From Promethearchaeia archaeon (GTDB lineage Archaea > Asgardarchaeota > Lokiarchaeia > Sigyniarchaeales > SOKP01): 64,000 bases of DNA. Where the stretch lies: NCBI GenBank assembly GCA_029856155.1, contig JAHQWL010000001.1, positions 1-64,000 on the forward strand, given 5' to 3'. Each line of letters begins with the position of its first letter. Within the stretch, counting starts at the first letter, position 1. The position numbers and the translations under genes are program-made. Below are positions 23,637 through 33,172 of the stretch, one piece after another. The notes beneath the pieces are model-generated. The model did not search any database. It was not told the origin of the DNA and saw nothing but the letters and a program-made list of their open reading frames with translations.

Positions 23637-24296
23637 TCATTCTGATAAATACTCTGCTACCTCTTCCTCAGAAATCTCCCCAATTCGTAAAAACTTTATC
23701 TTTTGAGTGGTGCAATCAACGATAGTAGTAGGGAGTTTCGATTTTGACTTACCTCCATCAATAATAAAGTCTATAGGACTTAATATTTTTTTTGTTACTT
23801 CTTCTCCACTAATTGAGGGAGGTTCTCCAGAATAATTAGCAGAAGTCCCTATAATTCCACCGAAATGCCCTTCTGCTTTTAATAGATGTAGAATACTTAA
23901 AATTATTTCATTTTCGGGGACTCGTAAGCCTATTGTATTTTGAAAGGCAGTAACTTCTGGAGGAATAATACAAGGCTCTTTTTTTTTAAGTATCATTGTT
24001 AATTGACCTGGCCAATATTTGATTGCGAGTTTTCTTGCGATGTCATTGAATTCAGCAATTCTAGTAGCCTCTTCATAATCTGAAACTAATAATAATAATC
24101 CTTTTGATCTATCTCGAAATTTAATATCATAAATTCTATTTATAACATCTAAATTTTGAGGGTCTCCTCCAATTCCATAAACAGAATCGGTAGGAAAAGC
24201 AATAATTTTGCCTTCAATTATATTCTCGACTGTTATTTTTAGATAAAACTCAATCTCCTTTAATTCCTTCCCAGCTAGTTTTATTAAAAATCCCAT
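23637..24296 (-). CDS. sua5: Threonylcarbamoyl-AMP synthase (Sua5/YrdC)
   Basis: This enzyme makes threonylcarbamoyl-adenylate from threonine, bicarbonate and ATP, the donor that KEOPS uses for t6A37. The 219 residues cover the YrdC domain: IIAFPTDSVYGIGGDPQNL, the KxRxRSKG-type FRDRSKGLLLLV, YWPGQLTMIL, TIGLRVPENEI and GIIGTSANYSGEPPS. The extra C-terminal Sua5 domain is absent, so it is the short YrdC type. The neighbouring Cgi121 and nearby Pcc1 belong to the same pathway. Confidence 0.93.
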   Translation of the reverse strand: MGFLIKLAGKELKEIEFYLKITVENIIEGKIIAFPTDSVYGIGGDPQNLDVINRIYDIKFRDRSKGLLLLVSDYEEATRIAEFNDIARKLAIKYWPGQLTMILKKKEPCIIPPEVTAFQNTIGLRVPENEIILSILHLLKAEGHFGGIIGTSANYSGEPPSISGEEVTKKILSPIDFIIDGGKSKSKLPTTIVDCTTQKIKFLRIGEISEEEVAEYLSE

Positions 24297-24356
24297 GTGA
24301 GCCCTTTAAAAATTTAAAACTTATACTAACAATTCAGATAATATAAAATATAAAGA

Positions 24357-25340
24357 TTATTTTGGATATTGTTCTTGACAACTTAAATCCGCTTCTAGCC
24401 GTTTCCAAGTGTGATCTAAATATTCTTGGAGTTCGATTAAATCCTTTTCTGATATATTGGCAAATCTTTTTTGTTTTGAAAGATAATCCATAAGTGATGT
24501 TCTCTTAGACGGATCTAATAGTGGTTTACTTGCTTTTGATAACGTCATGATTCCATTTTCTACTTCATAAAGAATCCATGAACCAGTTTTTACTGCTAAT
24601 CTAGCGATTTCTATGGTATCTTCTGAATTAAATCCCCATCCTGTACAACAAGGAGCCATAATATGGATATATCTACATCCTTTAATCGATTTAGCTTTTT
24701 TAAATTTATCATATAAATCAAGTGGTTCACTAATAGAACAAGTAGCTACATAAGGCATATCATGAGCGGCCATAATTGCGGGAAGATTCTTTTTAAATCG
24801 ATCCTTTCCTTTTGTTGTTGTGGTTGTCCATGCACCATGTGGTGTACTTGAAGATCTTTGAATTCCTGTGTTCATATATGCTTCATTATCGTAGCATACA
24901 TAAATCTGATCAGAATTTCTTTCTGCCGCTCCACTTAAACCTTGAATTCCAATATCAGCAGTACCACCATCTCCAGCAAAGGTAATTGTGGTCATCTCAT
25001 CCCAAACTTTACCGGGAAATCTATATGCTTTCGCTTTAAAAGCGGCAGACATACCCGTTGCAGCAGCTGCACCTGCTGCAAAAGCCATATTAATAAATGG
25101 AAAATTTGGCGCAGTTTTAGGCCACAATCCTACTACAACATTTAAACAGGAAGCGGGCGTTACAAGAGCTGTATTAGGTCCTAACGCTTTTATTGCCCAT
25201 CTAATGGCGATTTCTAAACCACATCCCGCACAACAAGAATTTCCCGGAAGGAAATATTCTTCTTGGCAAGATTGTAAAGCTTCTTTTAATTTAACCATTC
25301 CTTTATTCAACCTCCAATAAACCATCCCAGAGAGTTCCAT
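24357..25340 (-). CDS. porB: Pyruvate:ferredoxin oxidoreductase beta subunit
   Basis: The beta subunit carries thiamine diphosphate and a [4Fe-4S] cluster and converts pyruvate and CoA to acetyl-CoA, reducing ferredoxin. The 327-residue protein shows the cluster/TPP start GNSCCAGCGLEIAIRW, the TPP motif AGDGGTADIGIQGLSGAAERN ending with YVCYDNEAYMNTG, and MAPCCTGWGF. The first ATG at 25340 gives a 14-residue extension and overlaps porA by 38 bases; an internal start near residue 15 (MVKLKEAL) is equally likely. It is last in the order G-D-A-B. Confidence 0.93.
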   Translation of the reverse strand: MELSGMVYWRLNKGMVKLKEALQSCQEEYFLPGNSCCAGCGLEIAIRWAIKALGPNTALVTPASCLNVVVGLWPKTAPNFPFINMAFAAGAAAATGMSAAFKAKAYRFPGKVWDEMTTITFAGDGGTADIGIQGLSGAAERNSDQIYVCYDNEAYMNTGIQRSSSTPHGAWTTTTTKGKDRFKKNLPAIMAAHDMPYVATCSISEPLDLYDKFKKAKSIKGCRYIHIMAPCCTGWGFNSEDTIEIARLAVKTGSWILYEVENGIMTLSKASKPLLDPSKRTSLMDYLSKQKRFANISEKDLIELQEYLDHTWKRLEADLSCQEQYPK

Positions 25341-26559
25341 GAATCATATCTTTCGGAAATTCTCCAGTTTCATTATATTTAACTAACTTTATTAATTGGT
25401 TTTTCTGTTGTTCAAGTGAAACTTCTCTTCCTCCCAATCCATTAATTATTGGCAATATCTTTGCAGTTCCTTTAGTTTCATGTAGAGCAGCTTTCACTTC
25501 ACAACTTATAGGACCTCCAGTTTGACATCCAAATGCTGTAGCTCTATCTATCACTCCAAAAACTTTCACCTTTTTTGCAACTTCAATAATATCTTCCGTT
25601 GGAAAAGGTCTAAAATGACGAAGCTTTACCATCCCAACTTTATATCCTTCATCTCTCAAATCATCTACAGCTTGTTCCATTTGTAAAGCTAGATCTCCAT
25701 ATATAATTACTCCAACATCTGCATTATCCATTTTATATTCTTGAATTAATCCATTACCATAATTTCTCCCAAAAATTTTCTCAAATTCTTTAGCAACGTT
25801 TTTAATTTTCTCTTTTGCTCTTATATTTGCATCATGAATTTTTAGTCTAAATTCGTAATAAAAACTGGAGGGCATGATAAGATTGCCAAACATCATTGGT
25901 CTTTTTGGATCAATCCAGATATGTGGCCAACCTTCCTCACTTGGTAATGGTGGTAAAAATTTATCCACAAGATCTTGGTCTTCTAAAATAACTGGTTTTG
26001 ATGTATGTGACAGAATAAACCCTCCATAAGATACAAACTTAGGTAAAAGAATATCTTGATCTTCACAAACCTTATATGACATTAAAATTTCATCATAAAT
26101 TTCTTGATGTTCTGCGCAGAAACAACTCATCCACCCTGTATCTCGTTGGCTTATCACATCAGTGAAATCTGCCCATATGTTCCAAGGAGGAGCAGGTCCT
26201 CGAGATGCTATAGCGACAACGATGGGAAGTCTAGCTCCCGCAGCCCAATGAATCATTTCATGGGCATAAAATATCCCTTGACCTGATGTAGCTGTAAACG
26301 TTCTAGTTCCTGCTGTACTAGCACCAATAACAGCGGCAAAAACACTGTGTTCTGACTCCATTTTTATATATTCAGTTCCTGGCATTAGCCCATTATCTAC
26401 AAATTCAGATAATTTTTCAACTACTGTAGTTTGCGGAGTTATAGGATAGGCGCTAATTACCTGAACTCGTGCTGATTTTGCTGCATACGCAGCTGCTACA
26501 TTTCCTTTTATAATGATAGATTCTCTCTTTTGGACAAAATCTTTCTGAGCTTCAGTCAT
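25303..26559 (-). CDS. porA: Pyruvate:ferredoxin oxidoreductase alpha subunit
   Basis: The 418-residue alpha subunit contributes to substrate and TPP binding. Hallmarks are [60 protein letters not shown] and [20 protein letters not shown]. The C-terminal transketolase-like domain contains [17 protein letters not shown] and [10 protein letters not shown]. It overlaps porD by eight bases, so the four subunits are translationally coupled. Confidence 0.93.
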   Translation of the reverse strand: MTEAQKDFVQKRESIIIKGNVAAAYAAKSARVQVISAYPITPQTTVVEKLSEFVDNGLMPGTEYIKMESEHSVFAAVIGASTAGTRTFTATSGQGIFYAHEMIHWAAGARLPIVVAIASRGPAPPWNIWADFTDVISQRDTGWMSCFCAEHQEIYDEILMSYKVCEDQDILLPKFVSYGGFILSHTSKPVILEDQDLVDKFLPPLPSEEGWPHIWIDPKRPMMFGNLIMPSSFYYEFRLKIHDANIRAKEKIKNVAKEFEKIFGRNYGNGLIQEYKMDNADVGVIIYGDLALQMEQAVDDLRDEGYKVGMVKLRHFRPFPTEDIIEVAKKVKVFGVIDRATAFGCQTGGPISCEVKAALHETKGTAKILPIINGLGGREVSLEQQKNQLIKLVKYNETGEFPKDMIHGTLWDGLLEVE

Positions 26560-26902
26560 CTTTTATATCACTCTCTCTGATCATTTCTATATTTTTTGTT
26601 GGGCATTCTTTAGCACATATACCACAACCTTTACAGTAACGCAAGTCAATTTCAAATGTACCATCTTCTTTCCTTTTAATTACACCCTCTGGACAATACA
26701 TCCAGCATATTCCGCATTTATTACAACCTTCTTTAATAATTGGTCTAAAAGTTCTCCAATCACCAGTCGTTCCTATATTTCCATCAATGGGTAATGAAAT
26801 TGGAATTGGGGATAATTCCTTCCAATTCTTATATTCTTGAACCTTAGGACGTTCTTTTACTGATTTATTAATTTTCTTCCATTTTTCAGATTCTGACATC
26901 AT
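26552..26902 (-). CDS. porD: Pyruvate:ferredoxin oxidoreductase delta (ferredoxin) subunit
   Basis: A 116-residue 2[4Fe-4S] ferredoxin subunit that carries electrons from the catalytic subunits to external ferredoxin. Two clusters are visible: [14 protein letters not shown] (about 60-73) and [14 protein letters not shown] (about 91-104). The N-terminal 55 residues include the usual [22 protein letters not shown] segment of PorD. It overlaps porG by one base and porA by eight. Confidence 0.93.
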   Translation of the reverse strand: MMSESEKWKKINKSVKERPKVQEYKNWKELSPIPISLPIDGNIGTTGDWRTFRPIIKEGCNKCGICWMYCPEGVIKRKEDGTFEIDLRYCKGCGICAKECPTKNIEMIRESDIKDD

Positions 26903-27489
26903 TATATCTCTCTTACTGATTCGTAAGCGTCATTTGCAACACTCATATTTTTTTCTAATCTACTTTCTCCAAATTCTTTTTTAATTACTTTTTCCATCGT
27001 TTCAAGGTTATAATAACCAGTAATCTTTCCAAAAGCCCCTAACATAGGAATATTCAGAATTGGTCCACTAGCATGCATAAAATTTCTCTTGATGCAAATT
27101 CCTGTGGCATCCACAATAAAGATCTTTATGTTATTAGGGAGATCACTTTTATTTATAGGATCTGGACTATTAATTATTAGATTTACACCTTCCTTTATAG
27201 AGGCTTTTATCTTTGGTATGTCTAATAATGAGGTATCAAACATAAATATATAATCTGGATTTACTACACTGTCATATGTTTTAATTTGCATACTCTTAGA
27301 AACTTTTGTGAATGCCTGTATTGGAGCACCCCTTCTTTCAGCACCTATTATTGGGATCGCGATTGTATCTTTAAAACCTTCTTCAAATGCCATTTCGGCT
27401 AATAACTGACTTGCAGTGATACAAGTTTGACCACCTCTACAATGCATTGATATTTCTACAATCTTTTTATTGCTTGACAATTCATTCAA
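26902..27489 (-). CDS. porG: Pyruvate:ferredoxin oxidoreductase gamma subunit
   Basis: The 195-residue gamma subunit, first in the operon. Visible hallmarks are [55 protein letters not shown] and the C-terminal [13 protein letters not shown]. Upstream, 27490-27720 is AT-rich intergenic sequence that should hold the operon promoter, and also that of the divergent ZPR1 gene. Confidence 0.92.
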   Translation of the reverse strand: MNELSSNKKIVEISMHCRGGQTCITASQLLAEMAFEEGFKDTIAIPIIGAERRGAPIQAFTKVSKSMQIKTYDSVVNPDYIFMFDTSLLDIPKIKASIKEGVNLIINSPDPINKSDLPNNIKIFIVDATGICIKRNFMHASGPILNIPMLGAFGKITGYYNLETMEKVIKKEFGESRLEKNMSVANDAYESVREI

Positions 27490-27720
27490 CTGACTTTTTT
27501 ATTTCTATTGAGTGCAATATGTCCAATAAAGGCACAATGAATAAAAGTTCTATTGATTTTCCTTATATAACTGCAATATGAAACAATAATATAGAATTTA
27601 TAATTATAATTGTTATAAATATTAATTTAATTTAAAAAAGGTGCCTTCGGACATCGATCTTACGAAATAATGTAAAAAATTCATCCAAATTTAAAAAAAT
27701 TGAATCTAGGAAATAATTAT

Positions 27721-28290
27721 ATGGATAATGAGAAAAGAAATAATGAGATTATATATTCCTTCAAATGTCCCTCATGTCAAGAAGGCACAATCGATATAGT
27801 TAAGAGCATTTATGATCTTCCTGATGGTGACAAAATGCTCATATTAAAATTTGAATGTAATACATGCAATTTTCATAAAAATGATGTTATCCCTCTAACT
27901 ACGAATATTGAACCTGGAATTATGACTTTACAAATTTTAGACGAAATTGACCTTAATTCTAAGATTTACCGTTCACCAACAGGTAAATTGGAGATTCCTG
28001 AACTAGAATTAATAGTAGAACCAGGTCCAAGAGCTGATTTCTATTATACTAACGTACAAGGGATCTTATTCAGATTTGAAAATGCAGTTTCAATTTATAG
28101 AAATAATCTTGAAGAAAACGATCCAGAAAGAAGCGAAATTGACGCAATTATGTGTAATTTAAGACAAGCTATAGATGGGAAATTTAAGTTTACTTTAAAA
28201 ATCACCGACCTACAAGGAGGAAGTTATATTCTTCCCCAAGATAAATCAAAATTCATTTTTGAAAAAATTGAGAAAAAAGATTTAGAATAA
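27721..28290 (+). CDS. ZPR1-type zinc-finger protein
   Basis: A 190-residue archaeal ZPR1-domain protein. Eukaryotic ZPR1 binds eEF1A and acts as its folding chaperone; the archaeal single-domain role is unproven. The finger has CPSC (about 17-20) and CNTC (about 49-52) followed by FHKNDVIPL, and the following A/B-domain-like part contains IYRSPTGKLEIPELELIVEPGP. I prefer ATG 27721 (with AGGA nine bases upstream) over the in-frame TTG at 27700. It precedes the phosphofructokinase gene by 77 bases. Confidence 0.88.
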   Translation: MDNEKRNNEIIYSFKCPSCQEGTIDIVKSIYDLPDGDKMLILKFECNTCNFHKNDVIPLTTNIEPGIMTLQILDEIDLNSKIYRSPTGKLEIPELELIVEPGPRADFYYTNVQGILFRFENAVSIYRNNLEENDPERSEIDAIMCNLRQAIDGKFKFTLKITDLQGGSYILPQDKSKFIFEKIEKKDLE

Positions 28291-28367
28291 ATCTAAAATA
28301 CGAAATATTCATAAAAAATTATTATAATTATTTTATAAACCTCACAAAATCATAAGTGTGAAACAAA

Positions 28368-29522
28368 ATGGGAAATCAAATTAAAAAAGTTGGAATTCTA
28401 ACTGGAGGAGGAGATTGCCCTGGTTTAAATTCTGTAATCTATGGAATAATGCTAAAAGCATATGATGCGAGTATTGAGTGTGTGGGAATTCTTAAGGGGT
28501 GGAAAGGATTTTTAAAAAACCAAACAATTCCACTTGATATTGCAGAACACGATGATTTACATACTGTTGGTGGAACCATCCTGTATACAAGCAGGACTAA
28601 TCCATTTAGGGAAGTAAGTTCAAAAGAAGAAAGAGCGAAAGAATTAGCTAAAAAATTCGAGGAATTAGGAATTGATGCTTTAATAGCCATTGGGGGAGAC
28701 GATACTCTTGGAGTGGCCGATAATCTTTACAAACTTGCTAATGCAAAAGTAGTTGGCGTTCCAAAAACAATTGACAATGATTTAGCTGGAACTCATTATA
28801 CATTTGGCTTTTGGAGTGCTGTACAATTAGCTTCAAACACAATAGACAATTTAACTACTACAGCACATTCTCATCAAAGAGTATTTGTAGTCGAAATTAT
28901 GGGAAGAGATGCAGGTTTTTTAACAATGTATAGTGGGATTTCCGCAGGAGCAGATATAATTTTAATTCCAGAAACTCCTTTTGATTTAGAAAGAGATGTA
29001 ATAGAAGTTTTGAAAAAAAGAGTAAATGCTGGCTACAAGTATCATATACTTGTTACATCAGAGGGAGCATATCCAAGTTTAGAATCTCTAAATCAAGATT
29101 TTAAGACAATATCAAAGGAAAATATAGAAAAGCTTCCTAAAGATACATTTGGTAATCCATTACTTTCAACATTAAAAATATCTCAAATAATTGTTGATGA
29201 ATTAAATTTAAGAGATGATTTAAAAGAGGAATTTCAAAAAAATGATGTAGATTTTGAATGTCGCAGTGTTGTACTTGGACACACTATGCGTGCTGGAACT
29301 CCTAACTCTTTTGATAGAATCCTTGGTTTAAGATTTGGTTTAGCAGCAATGAAACTGGTTTTAGAAGGCACATTTGGAAATATGGTATCACTACAAGGAA
29401 ATAAAATTAAAACGGTTCCTTTATCAGAAGGAGTTAAAAAGAAATATATCACTCCTGAGAATGATAAAATGGAGCTTCGAGATTTACTCGTGAAGATTCG
29501 CTATTTATCAAAACAAAAATAA
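28368..29522 (+). CDS. Phosphofructokinase, PPi-type active-site residues
   Basis: A 384-residue PfkA-superfamily enzyme that phosphorylates fructose 6-phosphate. The motifs are GILTGGGDCPGLNSVIYG, AIGGDDTLGVADN, GVPKTIDNDLAGTHYTFGF and EIMGRDAGFLTMYSGISAGAD. Two residues that set the phosphate donor point to pyrophosphate: the motif reads GGDD rather than the ATP-type GGDG, and PKTIDND rather than PGTIDND, matching the Asp104/Lys124 pair of PPi-dependent enzymes. A reversible PPi-PFK would fit an organism also running PorGDAB. Most euryarchaeal hyperthermophiles instead use ADP-PFK. The start is ATG 28368. Donor specificity is inferred from sequence only. Confidence 0.9.
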   Translation: MGNQIKKVGILTGGGDCPGLNSVIYGIMLKAYDASIECVGILKGWKGFLKNQTIPLDIAEHDDLHTVGGTILYTSRTNPFREVSSKEERAKELAKKFEELGIDALIAIGGDDTLGVADNLYKLANAKVVGVPKTIDNDLAGTHYTFGFWSAVQLASNTIDNLTTTAHSHQRVFVVEIMGRDAGFLTMYSGISAGADIILIPETPFDLERDVIEVLKKRVNAGYKYHILVTSEGAYPSLESLNQDFKTISKENIEKLPKDTFGNPLLSTLKISQIIVDELNLRDDLKEEFQKNDVDFECRSVVLGHTMRAGTPNSFDRILGLRFGLAAMKLVLEGTFGNMVSLQGNKIKTVPLSEGVKKKYITPENDKMELRDLLVKIRYLSKQK

Positions 29523-29543
29523 ATATTTTTATGGACTTAATGT

Positions 29544-29804
29544 ATGAATGAAATTAGAGGAATTCTCTTTACTATAATAAAAGGAAAGGGGACACGATCG
29601 GAAGGACCTGAATATTTCATTAAACCATTAGATGATTATAAAAAAAGATGGTCGGAAATTCTCGTCAGGAAAAAAACTCACTTATGGGAAAAAGATCCTG
29701 AATTGCATAAATTTCTTGATAAAGAAGTCTTGATAATTGGAGAAATAATCGAGACAAAGCATACGATTACTGTTGACTATTCGAAAATTAAGGAACTAAA
29801 ATAG
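29544..29804 (+). CDS. Small uncharacterised protein (86 residues)
   Basis: An 86-residue protein 21 bases after the phosphofructokinase gene and on the same strand, so probably co-transcribed. It begins with a hydrophobic strand (RGILFTIIKGKG), has a basic/aromatic middle (KKRWSEILVRKKTHLWEKDPEL) and ends with IIGEIIETKHTITVDYSKIKEL, which looks like a small beta-rich fold. No cysteines and no membrane segment. I do not recognise the family. Confidence 0.65.
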   Translation: MNEIRGILFTIIKGKGTRSEGPEYFIKPLDDYKKRWSEILVRKKTHLWEKDPELHKFLDKEVLIIGEIIETKHTITVDYSKIKELK

Positions 29805-29887
29805 TTATTGAGTTATTTTCAGTCAATTAAATCTTATAATAAAGATTAAGATTTTTTTACTATTTTAGAAGATATTCTCGGTCTATC

Positions 29888-31132
29888 TTATCCATAATTC
29901 TTTTCCTCTTCTCGCTCTGCATCGAGTGCATCCATCTCAATATCACGACCTAGCCATTTATCACTTAAAATTTCTTTATAATATTCATGTTGGATAATTA
30001 AATTCATAATCTCTGTTGTTCCCGTCCAAATCTCACCTATTCTAGCATCTCGCAATAATCTTTCAATTGGATAGACAGTTGTATAACCAATTCCTCCTAA
30101 AATTTGCATTGAATTATTAATAACTTTCCAGCACGATTTTGTTGAAAACTTCTTTGATTCGGATACTAATCTTCTTTGAAGTGCTGGTGGTGCTCCAGCA
30201 TCAATACTTTTAGCAGTATTATAAACAATAGCTCTTACTGCGTCTAAAAGTGTGATACTATCAGCAATTAAAAAGCTAACTGCTTGAAAATTTCTAATAG
30301 GTTGTCCAAATGCTTTTCTTTTGGTACTATATTTTGTAGCAATTCTTAAACAAGCACGAGCCAAACCTATGAACCCCGATGCAGTAGTTAATCGCTCTGG
30401 AACCATCATTTGATAAAATATCTTTCCACCAGCACCCTCCTCTATAATTATATTTTCCTTTGGAACTTTAACATTATTAAATTTTATTCTACCCGCACCA
30501 CCACCTCTAGTTCCAAGTATACCATAAATATATTCAGTATTAACACCTTCAGTTCTATCCACTATGAATAAACTTAACGTTTTATGAGGATCTGCTTTTG
30601 GATCTAAATTTGTTTTCGCATAAACTAAAAAGAAATCTGCACCCTCTGCTCCGACTACAAAACGTTTTTCTCCATTTAAAACATAATAATCCCCTTCTCT
30701 AACAGCGGTAGAAGTAGCTCCGAAGAAATCTGAACCCCCTCTTGGTTCAGTTAAAGCTTCAGCCGTAAATTTTTTCCCCTCACACATAGGTTTAAGATAT
30801 TTTTGTTTTTGTTCTTCAGTGCCAAACATATTTAGTGCTTCCCCACATATACTCGGTAACGAAAATAAACACGCAAGTGAACTTCCCAATACCCCTATTT
30901 CTTCTTGAGCAATGATTTCACATTCCCAATTCAATCCCCGTCCTCCATATTCTTTTGGGAATCTTATTCCTATTAGATTTTGGTTAGCTAAAGCATTTAA
31001 CCATTCAGAGGGATATTGGATTTCATCCTTATCCATTTTTTTTAATAATGAAGGGGGAACAGCACTTTTTACGAATGTTTGAACTTCTTCTCTAAACTTT
31101 TTGTTTTCTTCAGTTAGTAAATAATTATACAT
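29888..31132 (-). CDS. Acyl-CoA dehydrogenase
   Basis: A 414-residue FAD-dependent acyl-CoA dehydrogenase that introduces the alpha-beta double bond in an acyl-CoA. The N-terminal helical domain, the flavin-binding [18 protein letters not shown] and the C-terminal [26 protein letters not shown] are visible. The common catalytic Glu in the ExxGT loop is a Thr here (IWTGTTEI). A Glu is present at 246 (VPERL), the place used by isovaleryl-CoA dehydrogenase-type members, so that one is the likely base. No electron-transfer flavoprotein gene is adjacent. Substrate chain length is unknown. Confidence 0.93.
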   Translation of the reverse strand: MYNYLLTEENKKFREEVQTFVKSAVPPSLLKKMDKDEIQYPSEWLNALANQNLIGIRFPKEYGGRGLNWECEIIAQEEIGVLGSSLACLFSLPSICGEALNMFGTEEQKQKYLKPMCEGKKFTAEALTEPRGGSDFFGATSTAVREGDYYVLNGEKRFVVGAEGADFFLVYAKTNLDPKADPHKTLSLFIVDRTEGVNTEYIYGILGTRGGGAGRIKFNNVKVPKENIIIEEGAGGKIFYQMMVPERLTTASGFIGLARACLRIATKYSTKRKAFGQPIRNFQAVSFLIADSITLLDAVRAIVYNTAKSIDAGAPPALQRRLVSESKKFSTKSCWKVINNSMQILGGIGYTTVYPIERLLRDARIGEIWTGTTEIMNLIIQHEYYKEILSDKWLGRDIEMDALDAEREEEKNYG

Positions 31133-31377
31133 TTTTAATACTCACTTATTGATACATAATGCGTTTAAATAATGATAGGTTCAATAAAAATAATGATTTA
31201 ATTCAACTCATATTGGTTTACTTTTTTAGTTTAAATTTAAAGTTCCATTGTAGTTCAACAGTTTAAACTATATATATTTTAAATTACTTATCTTATACAC
31301 TGAGTAGCAATTTTATGGTAATTTAAAAATCATAAATCTCTACCTTAATCACTTGAACTCTTAATAGATGACTTCCT

Positions 31378-32646
31378 ATGTTCACTAAAATTAAAAATAC
31401 ATATAAGGAATATCCCAAAGCATTTAAAGTGCTGACTCTCGCCACTTTTATTGACATGCTAGGAAGCTTCTTGTTATATCCTTTTTATGCACTGTATATA
31501 ACCGAACATTTTGGTGTTGGGATGGTTGAAGTAGGGTATCTATTTTCGATCTTATCGGTAGGAAATATAATTGGCGGTGTGATTGGAGGAGCCTTAGCTG
31601 ATAAATATGGCCGTCGTGCTATGGTTTTAATTGGTTTAGTTGTAAGCGGGATAGGGAGTATCTTGATGGGATTAGTTAATAATCTGAATATTTTTTATCT
31701 ACTCGCAGCATTTTTAGGTTTGATAGGAAATTTTGGAGGTCCCGCACGACAAGCAATGGTGGCGGATTTACTTCCAAAAGAGAAACAAGCAGAAGGATTT
31801 GGGATTCTACGAGTGGCATTTAATCTTTCAGCAGTGATTGGTCCTCTTCTTGGTGCACTTATAGCAACCCAATCCTATATGTTATTATTTATTTCGGATG
31901 CTGTTAGCAGCATTATTACTGCTGTTATTGTATATCTTGTCATTCCGGAGACTAAACCTCAAAAGCATGATGATAAACCAGAAGAAACAGTAATAAAAAC
32001 ACTTATAGGATACAAAGAAGTCTTAAAGGATTCGGTATATGTATTGTTTCTATCTGTGTCTGCATTAACGGTGTTAGTATATATGCAAATGAATAGTACA
32101 CTTTCAGTATTCTTACGGGATGAATATGGATTCCCCAAGCAAGCCTTTGGTTTGTTGTTAAGTATGAATGCGGCAATGGTAGTGCTCTTTCAATTATGGA
32201 TAACAAGGAAGATCTCAAAGTTTGCTCCCATGAAGGTGATGGCTTTTGGCAGTATATTTCTTATGATTGGTTTTGGGATGTATGGTTTTGTTTCTGAGTC
32301 ATACCTGTTTTTTATTGCTATGGCTATAATTACAGTGGGGGAAATGATTGTATTCCCCATTGGACAAAGTGCAGCTGCATCATTTGCTCCTGAAGATAAA
32401 CGAGGACGGTATATGGCAGTATATTCTTTTCAATGGGCGATCCCAAATCTGTTTGGGGTTTTAGTCGCGGGATTAATTATGGTTTATATTGGACCAAACT
32501 GGGTATGGTATATAGGAGGGATTCTGTCTTTGATTTCAATGATTGGATTTTGGCTACTTCATGGGGTTACGAAAGAACGTTTTTCTAAAGAGAAAAAATC
32601 TGCGAATGAAGAATTACTTGAATTTACCGTTTCTTCAATTGAATGA
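31378..32646 (+). CDS. Major facilitator superfamily transporter
   Basis: A 422-residue MFS protein with twelve predicted hydrophobic segments in two halves. The family's loop 2-3 signature is visible as GGALADKYGRRAMVLIG (about 67-83), with an acidic/basic central loop (PETKPQKHDDKPEETVIK) between halves. It resembles multidrug or small-molecule exporters, with substrate unknown. The gene looks somewhat less AT-rich than its neighbours, with more G-ending codons, which could mean transfer from a bacterium; I judged this by eye. A hairpin (TGAGAGA...TCTCTCA) overlaps its stop codon and may help end transcription. Confidence 0.9.
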   Translation: MFTKIKNTYKEYPKAFKVLTLATFIDMLGSFLLYPFYALYITEHFGVGMVEVGYLFSILSVGNIIGGVIGGALADKYGRRAMVLIGLVVSGIGSILMGLVNNLNIFYLLAAFLGLIGNFGGPARQAMVADLLPKEKQAEGFGILRVAFNLSAVIGPLLGALIATQSYMLLFISDAVSSIITAVIVYLVIPETKPQKHDDKPEETVIKTLIGYKEVLKDSVYVLFLSVSALTVLVYMQMNSTLSVFLRDEYGFPKQAFGLLLSMNAAMVVLFQLWITRKISKFAPMKVMAFGSIFLMIGFGMYGFVSESYLFFIAMAIITVGEMIVFPIGQSAAASFAPEDKRGRYMAVYSFQWAIPNLFGVLVAGLIMVYIGPNWVWYIGGILSLISMIGFWLLHGVTKERFSKEKKSANEELLEFTVSSIE

Positions 32647-32721
32647 GAGATTTCTATCTTCTTCTCTCAATAATAAACAAGCATTTAATATCTCGTCAAG
32701 ATCAAAAATTTAACAGTAAAG

Positions 32722-32745
32722 ATCGTGAAACGCATCTTTCACGAT
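32722..32745. repeat. Perfect 9-bp inverted repeat between convergent genes
   Basis: ATCGTGAAA and TTTCACGAT are perfect inverted copies around a CGCATC loop. It lies 76 bases after the MFS gene and 50 bases before the end of the reverse-strand glutaredoxin-like gene, a position fitting a bidirectional terminator or a processed RNA end. No long T-run follows. A further TTTCACGAT occurs at about 32886 inside the glutaredoxin-like gene. Confidence 0.5.
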
Positions 32746-32794
32746 ATATTATACATTTTAATATATTACATAATAATAATAATAATAAGTGAAA

Positions 32795-33090
32795 TTAGAC
32801 TTCAAAAATTTCTTTTGCTTTCTCTTCTATTATTTTATTGGTAACTAAATTCCATATCTCTGAATAATAAAAATCTTTATCGTCTTTCACGATTAATGGT
32901 ATTCCTTCAACACACGCACTCATATCGCAATAAAGTGCATTGAAAGTCTGATTCTTCATGATTGGATCATCGAAATCTTTAGGATCTTGTAATCTAAAAT
33001 TTTAAAATCAACATCTTTACCAGCAAGCCATTCCAGAAGCTTATTACAGAAGAAGCAGTCTCGTTTAGTTATTATTTTAAATTTTGCCAT
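32795..33090 (-). pseudogene. Glutaredoxin-like protein with a frameshift
   Basis: On the minus strand the frame starts at ATG 33088-33090 with MAKFKIITKRDCFFCNKLLEWL, a thioredoxin-fold start with a CFFC redox motif (Cys12, Cys15), and runs to about FKIL. The matching continuation, LQDPKDFDDPIMKNQ...CVEGIPLIVKDD...IFEV, lies in the next frame and ends at TAA 32795-32797. One missing base in the A/T run at about 32996-33003 explains the shift: adding one T there joins the two halves into about 98 residues. The cis-proline region (EGIPLIV) is intact. A true mutation, an assembly error or a recoding event cannot be told apart here. Confidence 0.7.
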
Positions 33091-33172
33091 AAAAAAATTT
33101 ATTTTTAGCGATTTTTAAATATTTTATCTATAAAATATATGCGATAATTAGGATTCAAATAGGATTAACTGA

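Noticed and set aside
27490..27720. A riboswitch between the por operon and the ZPR1 gene
   Set aside because: The region is AT-rich without a recognisable aptamer; I see only promoter-like sequence.
32765..32790. A TAA/TTA trinucleotide run as an origin or regulatory repeat
   Set aside because: Short, low-complexity and common in AT-rich DNA; no origin genes or origin-type repeats lie nearby.
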